From an uncultured Bacteroidales bacterium (GTDB lineage Bacteria; Bacteroidota; Bacteroidia; Bacteroidales; Paludibacteraceae), in assembly GCA_946405045.1 (NCBI GenBank), contig CAMJFV010000001.1, forward strand, positions 1-32,379: 32,379 nt of DNA. Reading direction: 5' to 3'. The position numbers and the translations under genes are program-made. Each line of letters opens with the position of its first letter. Position 1 is the stretch's first letter. Of the stretch, positions 1 to 8,083 are shown one piece after another. The notes beneath the pieces are model-generated. The model was not told the origin of the DNA and ran no database searches. It saw only the letters and a list, made by a program, of their open reading frames with translations.

Positions 1-44
1 TATATCGACCTATTTCAGCCAAATGATGTATATGTCAAACAAAA

Positions 45-572
45 TTAATCCTCCAAATCAGAAGAATCTTTGACATAATCCGTCACAAGATCATGATATA
101 ACGGATCCGCCAACGCACATGGATGTGGTTCTGGTTTTGCAATATCCCGATGGAACTTATCTGCAGCAAATTGACGAAGTGTACGAACACGATGACATTC
201 TGAAATCTTGATCAAATGTTTCATTTCATTCAATCTTGAGATCCGATCGTCAATGTGTTTCGCATCAATATCAAATCTTTCAATCCGCATTTTCAGTTCA
301 CCTTCATGAACGCGGATGTTATGTACAACCGGATCCTTGTCAACACATCTTGGATCATTGGCTATCTGGCACATCTTTTCAATCTGAGCGTTATGATAAT
401 CAGACCATGTTTTCAACTCATCTTTCAGCTTATCAAGCTCATATTGTGCCTCGATGATGTCATCCTCAAGTTGATATATTTTCTGACATTTTCGAAGATC
501 ATAGATGCGACGAATTTCATCAAGTGTTAATTCTTCCAGAACAAGCCGACCTTTTTCATCGGTGGTTATCAT
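45..572 (-). CDS. Hypothetical coiled-coil protein, 175 aa
   Basis: I do not recognise this protein. Roughly residues 15-65 and 95-120 are rich in heptad-like Leu/Ile/Glu/Lys patterns and should form helical coiled coils; the C-terminal part is acidic (ending DSSDLED). The ATG at 572 is chosen over a GTG at 581 because a GGGGTGAT purine tract lies eight bases before it. It is the last complete gene of a minus-strand run and follows its upstream neighbour by 20 bases, so it is probably cotranscribed. No catalytic motif is visible. It could be a structural or scaffold-type helper, but nothing in the sequence proves this. Confidence 0.75.
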   Translation of the reverse strand: MITTDEKGRLVLEELTLDEIRRIYDLRKCQKIYQLEDDIIEAQYELDKLKDELKTWSDYHNAQIEKMCQIANDPRCVDKDPVVHNIRVHEGELKMRIERFDIDAKHIDDRISRLNEMKHLIKISECHRVRTLRQFAADKFHRDIAKPEPHPCALADPLYHDLVTDYVKDSSDLED

Positions 573-592
573 AATGATCACCCCATTCTCAA

Positions 593-985
593 TTATTCAA
601 CAACCATCAGCCGATCGATATAAATGTCAAAGTCTCCATGATGACAATCGCCGTTTGCATAATCTCTTGCATTAATTCGAAGCTGATCCGGCGATGTTGC
701 TCTGAGATTATGTCCGCCAGCAGCTTCGATCCCATATGTTTCGAACACCGCAATCGTCAGGTTTTCTTCAAATCCGAGGAAGATTGCAGCAACACCTTTA
801 TCCATGGCGTCGAGCAATTTTGTTTTTGTCATAGATCCTAGTCTGTGAGATGATAAATCATCCCACAAATCACAATCGATGGAATGGCGTACAGCACTTT
901 CAGTTTTCAACTGGAGTCGGTATGCTTCACCCGGGATGAAAGCATCTTTCACAAATCCAGTCACCTGCGTAATGTATGGTCTCAT
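593..985 (-). CDS. Hypothetical protein with beta-rich module, 130 aa
   Basis: Not recognised. The ATG at 985 has GAGG eight bases upstream, which favours it over a GTG three codons earlier. From about residue 14 it follows a pattern seen in several other proteins of the window: a Pro-Gly turn followed by an aromatic beta strand (FIPGEAYRLQL), alternating hydrophobic strands (IFLGFEENLTIAVFETYGIE), then a short segment ending in a strand (FDIYIDRLMVV). This suggests a small beta-barrel. It sits 10 bases after the 266-residue gene, which ends in a similar module. Function unknown. Confidence 0.75.
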   Translation of the reverse strand: MRPYITQVTGFVKDAFIPGEAYRLQLKTESAVRHSIDCDLWDDLSSHRLGSMTKTKLLDAMDKGVAAIFLGFEENLTIAVFETYGIEAAGGHNLRATSPDQLRINARDYANGDCHHGDFDIYIDRLMVVE

Positions 986-995
986 ATATTTCACC

Positions 996-1796
996 TCACT
1001 TCACACGAATGATTTCGATCTTTTCGGATGTAACATCATTCACAGAGAATATCACATTTGTTGCTTTCCGTTCTTTGTCACGATGATCGATTACGACTAC
1101 TTTCAGTTTGGTATTGTACTCACTCTGCTCGAGTACAAATGCATTGTAGTAATAGCCTTTCTTAAACATCATCGGCGGTTGTTTGAGAGCACTGTCATCT
1201 TTGATATAGATTTGGATGAGTGCACCGGGTTCGAGGAATTGCGGATCAAAGATCGGACGGGAGATAATACCATTGTATTTTGAATGTTTCATCTCTTCGT
1301 CGATCTTCTGGGACGCAGCCCATTTATTTCGCATTGCCTCTTGGATCGGAATGTAAAGCCGAGACATGAAATCCCAAAGATATTTGTATCCTTGGGATGA
1401 TGCTGCTTTCAGTTCATCCTCATCCCAGTAATTCAATTTTGGACAATCATTCTCTCGGATACAAATACCTTTGTAACTATCCAAAAGAGAACCGGCTCCG
1501 TTCAACATATTAATGTTTAACATGTTTGCATCTGCACCAGCCGCCCACACATATTCGAGCTGGCACACATAGAGCCCATTATTTTGTATATCAATTCTGA
1601 ATCCTTTCGTCGGATACTCGACAGTGAATGTTATATCTGCATTATCAGTATCATCGTCGTCAAGATTTTCAAATGGTGCATTGAAGAACTTTACCCAGAA
1701 CATCCGAAGTTGATAGAGCTCAGTAATCAATACATTGAGCAACTCATTCGTGCTCAACACTTCCAGACCATCACCGTATTCTTTTTTATCAGACAC
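996..1796 (-). CDS. Hypothetical protein, 266 aa, C-terminal beta-rich module
   Basis: Not recognised. It starts at a GTG preceded by GAAAGGAG ten bases upstream; the stop of the previous gene lies 2 bases before. Residues 1-100 hold a mixed alpha/beta region with an acidic DDDDTD stretch. About residues 180-266 repeat the PG-turn/beta pattern (FLEPGALIQIYIK, then FVLEQSEYNTKLKVVVIDHRD, ending SEKIEIIRVK). The same order of an N-terminal specific domain and a C-terminal beta module is seen in the 435-residue protein two genes upstream. It lies in a cotranscribed string of unknown genes. Confidence 0.8.
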   Translation of the reverse strand: MSDKKEYGDGLEVLSTNELLNVLITELYQLRMFWVKFFNAPFENLDDDDTDNADITFTVEYPTKGFRIDIQNNGLYVCQLEYVWAAGADANMLNINMLNGAGSLLDSYKGICIRENDCPKLNYWDEDELKAASSQGYKYLWDFMSRLYIPIQEAMRNKWAASQKIDEEMKHSKYNGIISRPIFDPQFLEPGALIQIYIKDDSALKQPPMMFKKGYYYNAFVLEQSEYNTKLKVVVIDHRDKERKATNVIFSVNDVTSEKIEIIRVK

Positions 1797-1798
1797 TA

Positions 1799-2155
1799 TT
1801 ATTTTTCTCCTTTCAATAATAACACTCCCAGAATGGCGAGTTCACCTGATGAGACCTGTTCTGGCTTAATCTGGAAAATTCCCATACGTCGATCGTTTCT
1901 TCCCCAGGCCCCAAATAAATACAAGCAATCCGGATCAACCTGCACAATAGTACCAACGATATTTTCGCCAGCAGCAAGTGCTCGAGTAAATCCGTCGGCG
2001 ATGTATCCAGCGATTCCCATTGTAACAAACGGGATCTGTACACCGGTCGTATTTTGTGTATGAGATGTTACCGCGATAACGTCTCCGGGTTTCAAAACCC
2101 AATCATTGAATTGTGGTTTTGTACACAAGCAATCCAACTTCGTTTCATCAGTCAT
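1799..2155 (-). CDS. Hypothetical beta-rich protein, 118 aa
   Basis: Not recognised. Nearly the whole protein matches the PG-turn/beta module: it begins WVLKPGDVIAVTSH near residue 19, continues through a glycine- and alanine-rich middle (GIAGYIADGFTRALAAGENI) and ends with strands such as LYLFGAWGRND and ELAILGVLLL. It may therefore be a stand-alone copy of the module found at the C-termini of its neighbours. Two bases separate it from the upstream gene and two from the downstream gene, which indicates one transcript. No catalytic residues are evident. Confidence 0.78.
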   Translation of the reverse strand: MTDETKLDCLCTKPQFNDWVLKPGDVIAVTSHTQNTTGVQIPFVTMGIAGYIADGFTRALAAGENIVGTIVQVDPDCLYLFGAWGRNDRRMGIFQIKPEQVSSGELAILGVLLLKGEK

Positions 2156-2157
2156 TG

Positions 2158-3465
2158 TTATATCTCCTCATTATCTTGAATCAGAGTCTCATTGTATAAC
2201 TGACGTTTTACTTCAATGAGCCCTTTCTCAATGTCTTCTGCATGGATCTGAATGTAAACCAGATCATCCATGTCAGCTCTTTTGAATGTAAAGTCGATGA
2301 CCGTGTCACATGCATCTGAACATATTGCATATGTCCATGTTGGAAGCGTTGCATTAACAGCGGTGCTACCTGTGTAGATCATGTGAACCTCGCCTTGGAA
2401 TTCAGGGTGAATGTGCAGACAATAGATATCACCGATCTTAAAGTAATCTTTGTCGAGCACAAATGTCTCCTTTGTCGTGAGACCTGCCGGCGCTGTAATC
2501 GCGGTATCTTGAAACTGGGGCAAGCTCTGATACAATTCGTTATTCAATGTATTGCGAAGAATATTCACAAACGGTTTGAACACTTTGTCTACATTCAAAC
2601 CATCAGCAGCATATTCAAAGCAATAGTCGTCAGGATTCTTGTATAGAATATTGAATCCCTGTTCATATTTAAATCCGGTATCAAATGAATTATATCGGAT
2701 TATGAATTCATGCGGTCCATGTGTATCTGGTACACATGTGAAACTGCAAATTACGAATGTATCGTCATATATAATTCGTGCCACTACATGTTTTGGAGAT
2801 ACATTAATCTCATAACCTAACAAGTTCTCACACTGCGTTGTTGGTAAATAATCCGGAGTAACATATTTTGATCTAAGTTTCTTCAATTCATTGACTGTAT
2901 CTCGGTCAACCAACATGATTTGCATCGCTTTGATCATGCAATCTTGGATATCATGAACTGATAATGTTTTTGACACGTCGTCCATATTCACACTCACTTC
3001 CTCTTCATCAACTGACGATGCTTCCATAAACTTGTGTACAGTATCAGCAATCGCATTTGTCAACACATCAAAGTCTTGGCCTGTTAACACATGATGTGTT
3101 ATATTATCCAGACCAAATCCCGTTTGCTCACTGATAACAACTTCTGTTTTTCCGTCATGGATTTCACAGAAAGGGTCATATTCTGTATATACGCCATTTT
3201 TCAGTTTTCGGAGCGTTATGCGGATATAATCCGTAGCATTCTCATATTCAAGGGAGATGAATATAGACACATAGTCTTTACAGGCTATCGTCTCACTATA
3301 TCTCCACTCGACATAATCTTTGTATGTGACGAGAGAATTGTTTATTCCCGATCTTGTGAAGTACCCCTGTTTGCAATTAGTCTTCTCAACCCACCAGTGA
3401 TCAATGGGTCTGATCACATTGGTGAGTAAAGTTCTCATCTGATCAGTTGTCAGTTTCTTTTCCAT
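2158..3465 (-). CDS. Hypothetical two-part protein, 435 aa
   Basis: Not recognised. The N-terminal two thirds contain two alpha/beta segments that resemble each other in outline (around residues 15-165 and 185-330), each with a strand-rich stretch followed by a helix ending in a hydrophobic pattern such as LTNAIADTVHKFMEA or VFKPFVNILRNTLNNEL. An acidic linker (SSVDEEEVSVNMDD) separates them. The last 90 residues carry the recurring module (YFKIGDIYCLHIH to DIEKGLIEVKRQL). The first 23 bases overlap the end of the upstream gene. Possible internal duplication; role unknown. Confidence 0.8.
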   Translation of the reverse strand: MEKKLTTDQMRTLLTNVIRPIDHWWVEKTNCKQGYFTRSGINNSLVTYKDYVEWRYSETIACKDYVSIFISLEYENATDYIRITLRKLKNGVYTEYDPFCEIHDGKTEVVISEQTGFGLDNITHHVLTGQDFDVLTNAIADTVHKFMEASSVDEEEVSVNMDDVSKTLSVHDIQDCMIKAMQIMLVDRDTVNELKKLRSKYVTPDYLPTTQCENLLGYEINVSPKHVVARIIYDDTFVICSFTCVPDTHGPHEFIIRYNSFDTGFKYEQGFNILYKNPDDYCFEYAADGLNVDKVFKPFVNILRNTLNNELYQSLPQFQDTAITAPAGLTTKETFVLDKDYFKIGDIYCLHIHPEFQGEVHMIYTGSTAVNATLPTWTYAICSDACDTVIDFTFKRADMDDLVYIQIHAEDIEKGLIEVKRQLYNETLIQDNEEI

Positions 3466-3946
3466 TGTTAACCTCCATTTTGTCCTTCTCTTTTCGAAGA
3501 TATTCTTGGTATTCGGCTTCTCTTAGTAAGTGACAATTCCCGTTTACCAAGTCGCAATAAATTTTGAATAACATATCGCGAAAATCTTTATCATACTGAA
3601 CACCGGGGTGATTCTCGAAATCATATCGAAATTGGATGTCGGTTGTCGTTATCTTAATGACATAATGCTTAAGGATCAACTCATGCATTTTCTCCCAATC
3701 GACTTCACCGCATGGAAGTAACGCTTTGTCGATGCATGCAAATGCATACCCTTCCGAATCGTTATCAGGGTTGATAGTCGCCATGTAGAATTTAGGAAGC
3801 CAATCTTTGATTGACAATATAAATGGTCTTTCACTCTCACACGGCCATGCCAGATTTTGATAGCATCCCACTATGCCATCGACAAAGTCATTATAATGTG
3901 CATCAAATATCTGTTTGATGTGTTCGAGTTTAAGTAATACTTTCAT
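3443..3946 (-). CDS. Hypothetical protein, paralogue A of a three-gene family, 167 aa
   Basis: Not recognised by function, but related to the products at 3948-4313 and 4907-5362. All three begin MK[VI]-hydrophobic, have a central IxFRY motif (here DIQFRY) preceded by a strand such as YVIKITT, and end in a helix with the pattern LFKIY..LV..N..L..E. The ATG at 3946 aligns with the starts of its relatives and has GGAG ten bases upstream; a TTG three codons earlier is rejected. The C-terminus is highly charged (RKEKDKMEVNNGKETD). Confidence 0.78.
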   Translation of the reverse strand: MKVLLKLEHIKQIFDAHYNDFVDGIVGCYQNLAWPCESERPFILSIKDWLPKFYMATINPDNDSEGYAFACIDKALLPCGEVDWEKMHELILKHYVIKITTTDIQFRYDFENHPGVQYDKDFRDMLFKIYCDLVNGNCHLLREAEYQEYLRKEKDKMEVNNGKETDN

Positions 3947-3947
3947 T

Positions 3948-4313
3948 TTAATCAAGCTCCTTCATTTTACCCTCTGAAATCAATTTTTGTTTGGCTTCAC
4001 CGATTAATCTGTTCATCTTTATGAGATCTTCATAAAGTTTACGAACAGTTTTCTCTGGGACATAACCAAACCACTTTGGGTTGTATCTGAAATCAATTGA
4101 CTCAATGTTGACTTGAATGATCCATGTCAAAATAACTTCATATGGTTCCTGGCATGAATAATCGATCTCAGGCTTTTCACATCCGATATAGTATACACCA
4201 GCTTCCTCAACAACATGAATGTATGGGTTTCCTGTGAGACGAACTAGATCTACGATGTCCTGTCTTCTCAGATGTATCTTCATGTAGTTCCTTGTTCTTA
4301 GCTGTATTGCCAC
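3948..4313 (-). CDS. Hypothetical protein, paralogue B of a three-gene family, 121 aa
   Basis: Second member of the FRY family (SIDFRY near residue 78, then a helix KTVRKLYEDLIKMNRLIGEAK). It is shorter than its relatives because the region before the FRY motif is reduced. A GTG at 4313 lies six bases after a perfect AAGGAGG and is taken as the start. The ATG at 4283 (MKIHLRR) aligns better with the starts of the paralogues and remains possible, giving a 111-residue product. One base separates its stop from the start of the next gene. Confidence 0.72.
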   Translation of the reverse strand: MAIQLRTRNYMKIHLRRQDIVDLVRLTGNPYIHVVEEAGVYYIGCEKPEIDYSCQEPYEVILTWIIQVNIESIDFRYNPKWFGYVPEKTVRKLYEDLIKMNRLIGEAKQKLISEGKMKELD

Positions 4314-4324
4314 GTTATCCCTCC

Positions 4325-4594
4325 TTATGCGAGATATCCATCTAAGATGGAAGCATTTCGCTCAAGTGCTTCAGTACCGATCAGGTTGTCATCAAGAAGT
4401 TTATGAATGTACTCTCGCTGCCAGTCTGTACCAGACGTTTGCCATGTATTCAGTTCATTATGTGTCAGCAACACATCGTACACATGACAATCGTAAAATA
4501 TGCGAATGACATGCGGTGATACAGGGACGACGATGCATTGTTTTCCCCGGAAGATGAACGGTCGAATGAGTTTCTTATGATACACCAGTTCCAT
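4325..4594 (-). CDS. Hypothetical protein, 89 aa
   Basis: Not recognised. A short protein with strand-rich residues 1-45 (FIFRGKQCIVVPVSPHVIRI) and a helical C-terminus. The ATG at 4594 has GGGGG eight bases upstream; upstream ATGs in the same frame at 4612 and before lack a site at a usable distance. The first 20 bases overlap the end of the membrane-protein gene upstream, so the two are translationally coupled. Function unknown. Confidence 0.65.
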   Translation of the reverse strand: MELVYHKKLIRPFIFRGKQCIVVPVSPHVIRIFYDCHVYDVLLTHNELNTWQTSGTDWQREYIHKLLDDNLIGTEALERNASILDGYLA

Positions 4595-4910
4595 ATGGAA
4601 AACCCCCTTCATTATATAAGACAAATTCACCACAGTTGAATCTTACAATCACTTGTTCATCATTGAGTGTCATATATCCGTATGATGCATCATATCCTAA
4701 TTGAATACGACCGATATCCTTTGTTGGGTAATCAATACCATCAATCCTGATATAATCATGTGCAAATATATCAGTTATAAGCTCATCTTCTATTGATGTT
4801 GAACTATTTGTACACGTCCATACCACAAGTGCAGACACACCTGCGATTATCAGTATAGCCAACATCAAGGGAGCTATCTTTTTCAAAAACTTTTTCAAGT
4901 TTCTGGTCAA
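4575..4910 (-). CDS. Small single-span membrane protein, 111 aa
   Basis: A basic N-terminus (RNLKKFLKKIAP) is followed by one hydrophobic segment at about residues 15-32 (LMLAILIIAGVSALVVWT), then an outside domain of about 75 residues with several short strands. This predicts a signal anchor with the C-terminal domain outside the membrane. Only a TTG start is available; its TTGA overlaps the stop of the upstream gene by four bases, typical of coupled translation. A role in the host envelope is possible but unproven. Confidence 0.65.
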   Translation of the reverse strand: MTRNLKKFLKKIAPLMLAILIIAGVSALVVWTCTNSSTSIEDELITDIFAHDYIRIDGIDYPTKDIGRIQLGYDASYGYMTLNDEQVIVRFNCGEFVLYNEGGFPYGTGVS

Positions 4911-5362
4911 GTCTCTTCACCACCATTCATTTCTTGACTTTTCCTGATTAGTTCATCTTTCCACAGTTCTGTATTTACTTGAACGATTCGCGCATATATT
5001 TTGAACAGGGTATTGACCCATTCTTCATCTAATGCAAAATGTGTGAAGTAATCGGTGTTGTACCTGAAGTCAATTGAATCTGAAGATATTTTAATGATGT
5101 AATTGTCTATACACCACTTCCGAAGATCTTCGATTTCGGCTTCTTTACCACCGATTGCATGAATCCTGGAAGTAATTACGAAACCGGCATCATCATCATA
5201 CATTTCGGCAAGAACCAAATATGGATACTCATGAATTGTCCATAAGGAATGTGCTTTTTCTATATGAAGCTTTGTTACTTCACATAGCATATTTCGTAGA
5301 TAATCACTGTGAAATTGGTCAATGATTTCACATACAATATCTTTCGTAATATACACTTTCAT
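4907..5362 (-). CDS. Hypothetical protein, paralogue C of a three-gene family, 151 aa
   Basis: Third member of the FRY family. It starts MKVYITKDIV, carries YIIKISSDSIDFRY near residue 95 and a helix WVNTLFKIYARIVQVNTELW near the end. This is the member closest to the product at 3443-3946. It overlaps its upstream neighbour by four bases (ATGA) and its downstream neighbour by four (TTGA). The three copies are separated by two short unrelated genes, so the duplication is not simply tandem. Function unknown. Confidence 0.78.
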   Translation of the reverse strand: MKVYITKDIVCEIIDQFHSDYLRNMLCEVTKLHIEKAHSLWTIHEYPYLVLAEMYDDDAGFVITSRIHAIGGKEAEIEDLRKWCIDNYIIKISSDSIDFRYNTDYFTHFALDEEWVNTLFKIYARIVQVNTELWKDELIRKSQEMNGGEET

Positions 5363-5667
5363 GATTCAACACCTTCATCATCGAAGTGAATATTGTGTTC
5401 ATCGATATACTTTTCGATTGTTTCTCTCATAGAATCATCGAAACGTTTATCGAGTTTATGCTGGGTGTCATCATGAAATGAGACCAATTCATCAATCGAA
5501 ACTCTGAACCAGTAATCCCGATAGTATACCCATTTCACGTTGTTATCCGATGGACAAATGGTTGCAATATGACCTCGAACTTCAACCGTCCATGGTTCAC
5601 ATTTCCAATGATTTGTCACATGCATTCGGTGTTTTACTTCCGAAACAATTTGTGCACCATGCATCAT
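5359..5667 (-). CDS. Hypothetical protein, 102 aa
   Basis: Not recognised. The first gene after the hairpin that follows thyX. Three starts are possible: ATG 5676, 5667 and 5664. The AAGGG site lies directly against the first and nine bases before the second, so 5667 is used. A longer in-frame reading upstream runs through the hairpin and is unlikely. The middle has a strand-rich stretch (TVEVRGHIATICP, WVYYRDYWFRVS) and the C-terminus is helical and acidic. ATGA overlap with the next gene. Confidence 0.7.
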   Translation of the reverse strand: MMHGAQIVSEVKHRMHVTNHWKCEPWTVEVRGHIATICPSDNNVKWVYYRDYWFRVSIDELVSFHDDTQHKLDKRFDDSMRETIEKYIDEHNIHFDDEGVES

Positions 5668-5693
5668 ATTACTCATCCCTTTCAAAAAATTGT

Positions 5694-5719
5694 ATATGGG
5701 GCGGTTTCCCGCCCCATAT
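5694..5719 (-). terminator. Hairpin after thyX, GAAA loop
   Basis: A perfect 11-bp stem (ATATGGGGCGG / CCGCCCCATAT) closes a four-base loop that reads GAAA on the minus strand. On the minus strand it is followed by ACA and then a run of six T residues, consistent with an intrinsic terminator of the thyX transcript. The plus-strand side is also T-rich. The next gene begins about 27 bases past the stem. Confidence 0.75.
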
Positions 5720-5729
5720 TTTTTATCTT

Positions 5730-6743
5730 TTATTTCAGTCTTCCTTCGGACGCTGCCACAAGCTGCGGATATGCAATTTCCATCAGTTCTTTGAACTGCG
5801 GATGCGGAGCGCCAGTCGTTCCATGCATTCTCAGATTCAGTTTGTGCTGCCACTGAGATTCGAACGAAGCATTCCAGATGTCAGCTTTGATATCATGCGG
5901 AAGTCTTCCACGAGCAGCCTGCGCAGAAATGCCATGCTTAACGAACCACATGTAGGATTCTTCGTCAGCCTTGGTATCCTTCAGCCATCTCTCGTATGCT
6001 TCCGGATTATTGCGGATCTCCGCCATCGGTTCGATGATCGTGAGCTCTCCACCGAACTTCTCGACATCGTATTTGCAGTATCTTGTCGACTCCATTGCGA
6101 ATGTTTCATCATTACGATGTCTTACCAGTTCATGTGTAACACCGCGATTTGTTGTGAACATTACGATGTGCGGGATAATGTCAACCAGATATCTGTCAAA
6201 GTATCCAGATGCTCTGTAATCGGCGATCAGTTCTTCTTTTGTGAAGAACATGAATGGATTTTTTACGTCATCGGCATTCATGTGGTCTGTATCGATCACA
6301 TCCGGTTCAAACTTCGCATGAAGCTTGTCATAAAGATCTTTATAGACCTCGGGATACTTCTGAGCCAAACACCAGATGAGATCCATGAATCCATCATAGT
6401 AATCCATGTCGATCATCCATTCACCGTCGAGCCATTCCTTGTACCAGTCGTAGAATGCCCGGAAGTTACCAACGGCATAATTGCCGACCATATGGATGAA
6501 ATGCGGTCTTGTAGCCTGGAAGAATTCGAGAAAATCGATATCAGTAATCTTCATGTAAAGATAACCGAATTCGATCATCGCGTCGTGACCAGATTTTACC
6601 AGAGATGCAACAAACTTTGCTGCAGAATCTTCTGTGATTTTGTTTTCAGACTTGTAACAAGTCCGTCCCGCTTTCTCGATTACCTGGTACTGAGTCATGC
6701 CTGTGGTGTCCAACAGGTATGCTGCTTGCTTAATGATTTTCAT
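5730..6743 (-). CDS. thyX: Flavin-dependent thymidylate synthase ThyX
   Basis: ThyX makes dTMP from dUMP using FAD, NADPH and methylenetetrahydrofolate, supplying thymidine for phage DNA synthesis. The signature lies at residues 208-221 (VRHR followed by ESTRY), and the C-terminal block has the expected order RLPH..., a Trp/His segment and HPQ near residues 281-316. At 337 residues it is about 100 longer than common ThyX proteins; the extra length sits between about residues 100 and 190, just before the signature. The spacing between RHR and the conserved Ser is eight residues rather than the usual seven. The ATG at 6743 is preceded by AGGAGG; it follows the four-cysteine gene by one base. 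A hairpin follows its stop. Confidence 0.95.
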   Translation of the reverse strand: MKIIKQAAYLLDTTGMTQYQVIEKAGRTCYKSENKITEDSAAKFVASLVKSGHDAMIEFGYLYMKITDIDFLEFFQATRPHFIHMVGNYAVGNFRAFYDWYKEWLDGEWMIDMDYYDGFMDLIWCLAQKYPEVYKDLYDKLHAKFEPDVIDTDHMNADDVKNPFMFFTKEELIADYRASGYFDRYLVDIIPHIVMFTTNRGVTHELVRHRNDETFAMESTRYCKYDVEKFGGELTIIEPMAEIRNNPEAYERWLKDTKADEESYMWFVKHGISAQAARGRLPHDIKADIWNASFESQWQHKLNLRMHGTTGAPHPQFKELMEIAYPQLVAASEGRLK

Positions 6744-6744
6744 A

Positions 6745-6981
6745 TCAATCGTCCTCCTCATATTCTGATTCCAGATGACTCAGGAATTCAGATTCTTCCT
6801 GGTCAAGCCATTTTGCGATACCTTCGACACACTTCTTCGAAGAAATGGATCTGTTGGGGACTGTGCAGCTTGCCCCATCCTCACCATAGTAAGCACAGTT
6901 CCTGCAATCAACATGATTGATGAACATTGCCAATTGCTCAGTAGGCATCGCATGAAGTGCCGCGCGATTTGTGCGTTTCAT
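6745..6981 (-). CDS. Small four-cysteine protein, 78 aa
   Basis: Four cysteines at residues 26, 29, 39 and 51 (CRNC, then single Cys) could bind zinc or an iron-sulphur cluster. The C-terminus is strongly acidic (ESEYEEDD). The ATG at 6981 is preceded by GAGG at ten bases and overlaps the upstream stop by four bases. It ends one base before thyX, so the two are coupled; whether it assists ThyX is only suggested by position. Confidence 0.75.
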   Translation of the reverse strand: MKRTNRAALHAMPTEQLAMFINHVDCRNCAYYGEDGASCTVPNRSISSKKCVEGIAKWLDQEESEFLSHLESEYEEDD

Positions 6982-7235
6982 TTTTCGGTTTCCTCTTTTC
7001 GTTCCGTTTTCGCAGGTGTGAGAGGTCCAACGCACTCGACGGCAACATCATAGGCGTTTTTGAAGTTGGCTTCTGTGCCGATGGACTCATCTTTATACTC
7101 AGAGCTCATATCAGCAAACCGAACGGTCCATCCATTCGGTCCTGCATCAATACGTACGGACAGACCACATTCATCCACAAAACGTTCGGTACGTTCAATT
7201 TCAGATACCGGCATCATGCCGAAAAATCTTTTCAT
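6978..7235 (-). CDS. Hypothetical protein, 85 aa
   Basis: Not recognised. A basic start (MKRFFGMMPVSEIERTERF) and a strand-turn-strand stretch (LSVRIDAGPNGWTVRFADMS) are the main visible features; the last 15 residues are rich in Lys and Glu. AAGGAGG precedes the ATG. It leads the small set ending with thyX, after a 35-base gap that holds no hairpin. Confidence 0.72.
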   Translation of the reverse strand: MKRFFGMMPVSEIERTERFVDECGLSVRIDAGPNGWTVRFADMSSEYKDESIGTEANFKNAYDVAVECVGPLTPAKTERKEETEK

Positions 7236-7270
7236 TTGATTTGTCCTCCTTATATTTGAATTTAGATATA

Positions 7271-7789
7271 TTAATCTGTGTGAATATCATTGTTCAAGAA
7301 GTCTGTCACACAATTGTTGAGATACCATGTGAGATATTGTGCCGTTTCATAAAGCTGTTCATACTTCGTGTCCTGCGTTTTGATTTTGGAGAACCATCCC
7401 CACATCGAATCGAAGTCATACCGACCGGTCTTGACATCGTTGTCATATGGCAGAAATGTTCTGAGTGTAATGTCTCTAAATGCAAACCATTTTCGATTAA
7501 TACTATCATCAAAGACATTTCTAACATAGAACCGAACAACGGTAATGTCACCATTGTTATCAATCCTTGTTTCCATCTCGCGCAGTTCCATCTTGAAGTT
7601 GGTCAAATCAATTTCGGGAAGATCCATGTACTTGAACGGAGCTTTGTCACGGTTCTTGAGTGCTTTCCACATCCGTTCCATCAGACCGATGAATGAATGA
7701 TGCAATGTTGCGACATCACGATATGAAATGTCGATTGAGCGACCACTCGCATCACCGGTATTCTTTCCCAAAACAATTTTCTTATCCAT
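7271..7789 (-). CDS. Hypothetical protein, 172 aa
   Basis: Not recognised. The ATG at 7789 has CAGGAGG at a normal distance; a longer in-frame reading to 7909 uses a weak start inside the upstream gene and is rejected. Residues 60-110 have alternating beta strands (TRIDNNGDITVVRFYVRN), and the rest is helical with many aromatic residues. The general order (helix, strands, helix) resembles the unknown proteins at 15310-15876 and 2158-3465. Its start overlaps the end of the upstream gene by eight bases. Confidence 0.75.
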   Translation of the reverse strand: MDKKIVLGKNTGDASGRSIDISYRDVATLHHSFIGLMERMWKALKNRDKAPFKYMDLPEIDLTNFKMELREMETRIDNNGDITVVRFYVRNVFDDSINRKWFAFRDITLRTFLPYDNDVKTGRYDFDSMWGWFSKIKTQDTKYEQLYETAQYLTWYLNNCVTDFLNNDIHTD

Positions 7790-8078
7790 TTTCTTTCCTC
7801 CTGTATTTGGTGCATTTCCAAACGCATTTCGCAGAAATGCGTTCATCATCAATTTCAGATTTCTTGATCCGAACTTGGATAAGCAAATCCTTGTTACCAA
7901 GGATTGCAAAATCCATCAATTCCTGATCAACATGATAAGCTTCGAAGACCGCCGTGTATACTCCACCGAGTGTCAACTCATCTTCAGCAATGTTATCAGC
8001 TTTCTTGATTGTCTGTAATGTTTCATTATCAAGAAACCGAATGCGGAAAACATCACCGCGATAATGATATTCATTCAT
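7782..8078 (-). CDS. Hypothetical beta-rich protein, 98 aa
   Basis: Not recognised. Begins MNEYHYRGDVFRIRF and contains a stretch like the window's recurring module (LTLGGVYTAVFEAYHV, then FAILGNKDLLIQVRI). The ATG at 8078 is nine bases after GGAGG; the ATG at 8087 directly abuts that site and is rejected. The gene before it ends within the same ribosome binding site. Function unknown. Confidence 0.75.
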   Translation of the reverse strand: MNEYHYRGDVFRIRFLDNETLQTIKKADNIAEDELTLGGVYTAVFEAYHVDQELMDFAILGNKDLLIQVRIKKSEIDDERISAKCVWKCTKYRRKENG

Positions 8079-8083
8079 ATTAT

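Noticed and set aside
1..44. TTGACA-like element and a purine tract at the left edge (minus strand)
   Set aside because: TTGACA occurs, but no convincing -10 at 17 bases is seen and the window ends. GGAGG is followed by short frames that all close quickly, so neither a promoter nor a further gene can be supported.
5550..6920. Long plus-strand open frame (456 codons) opposite thyX
   Set aside because: It is antisense to a clearly recognised ThyX with intact signature, lacks a ribosome site and has no recognisable protein pattern. Long antisense frames are expected opposite genes of this codon usage.
7236..7270. AT-rich gap with partly palindromic AGATATATTAATCT
   Set aside because: Short and imperfect, no match to the 11-base box, and no T-run or GC-rich stem; nothing functional can be claimed.
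8061..8072. Near match to the promoter-like box (TAATGATATTC on the plus strand)
   Set aside because: It lies inside a gene and encodes EYHY; it also differs at the last bases. The similar match at 31057-31067 encodes EYHY as well, so both are codon coincidences.
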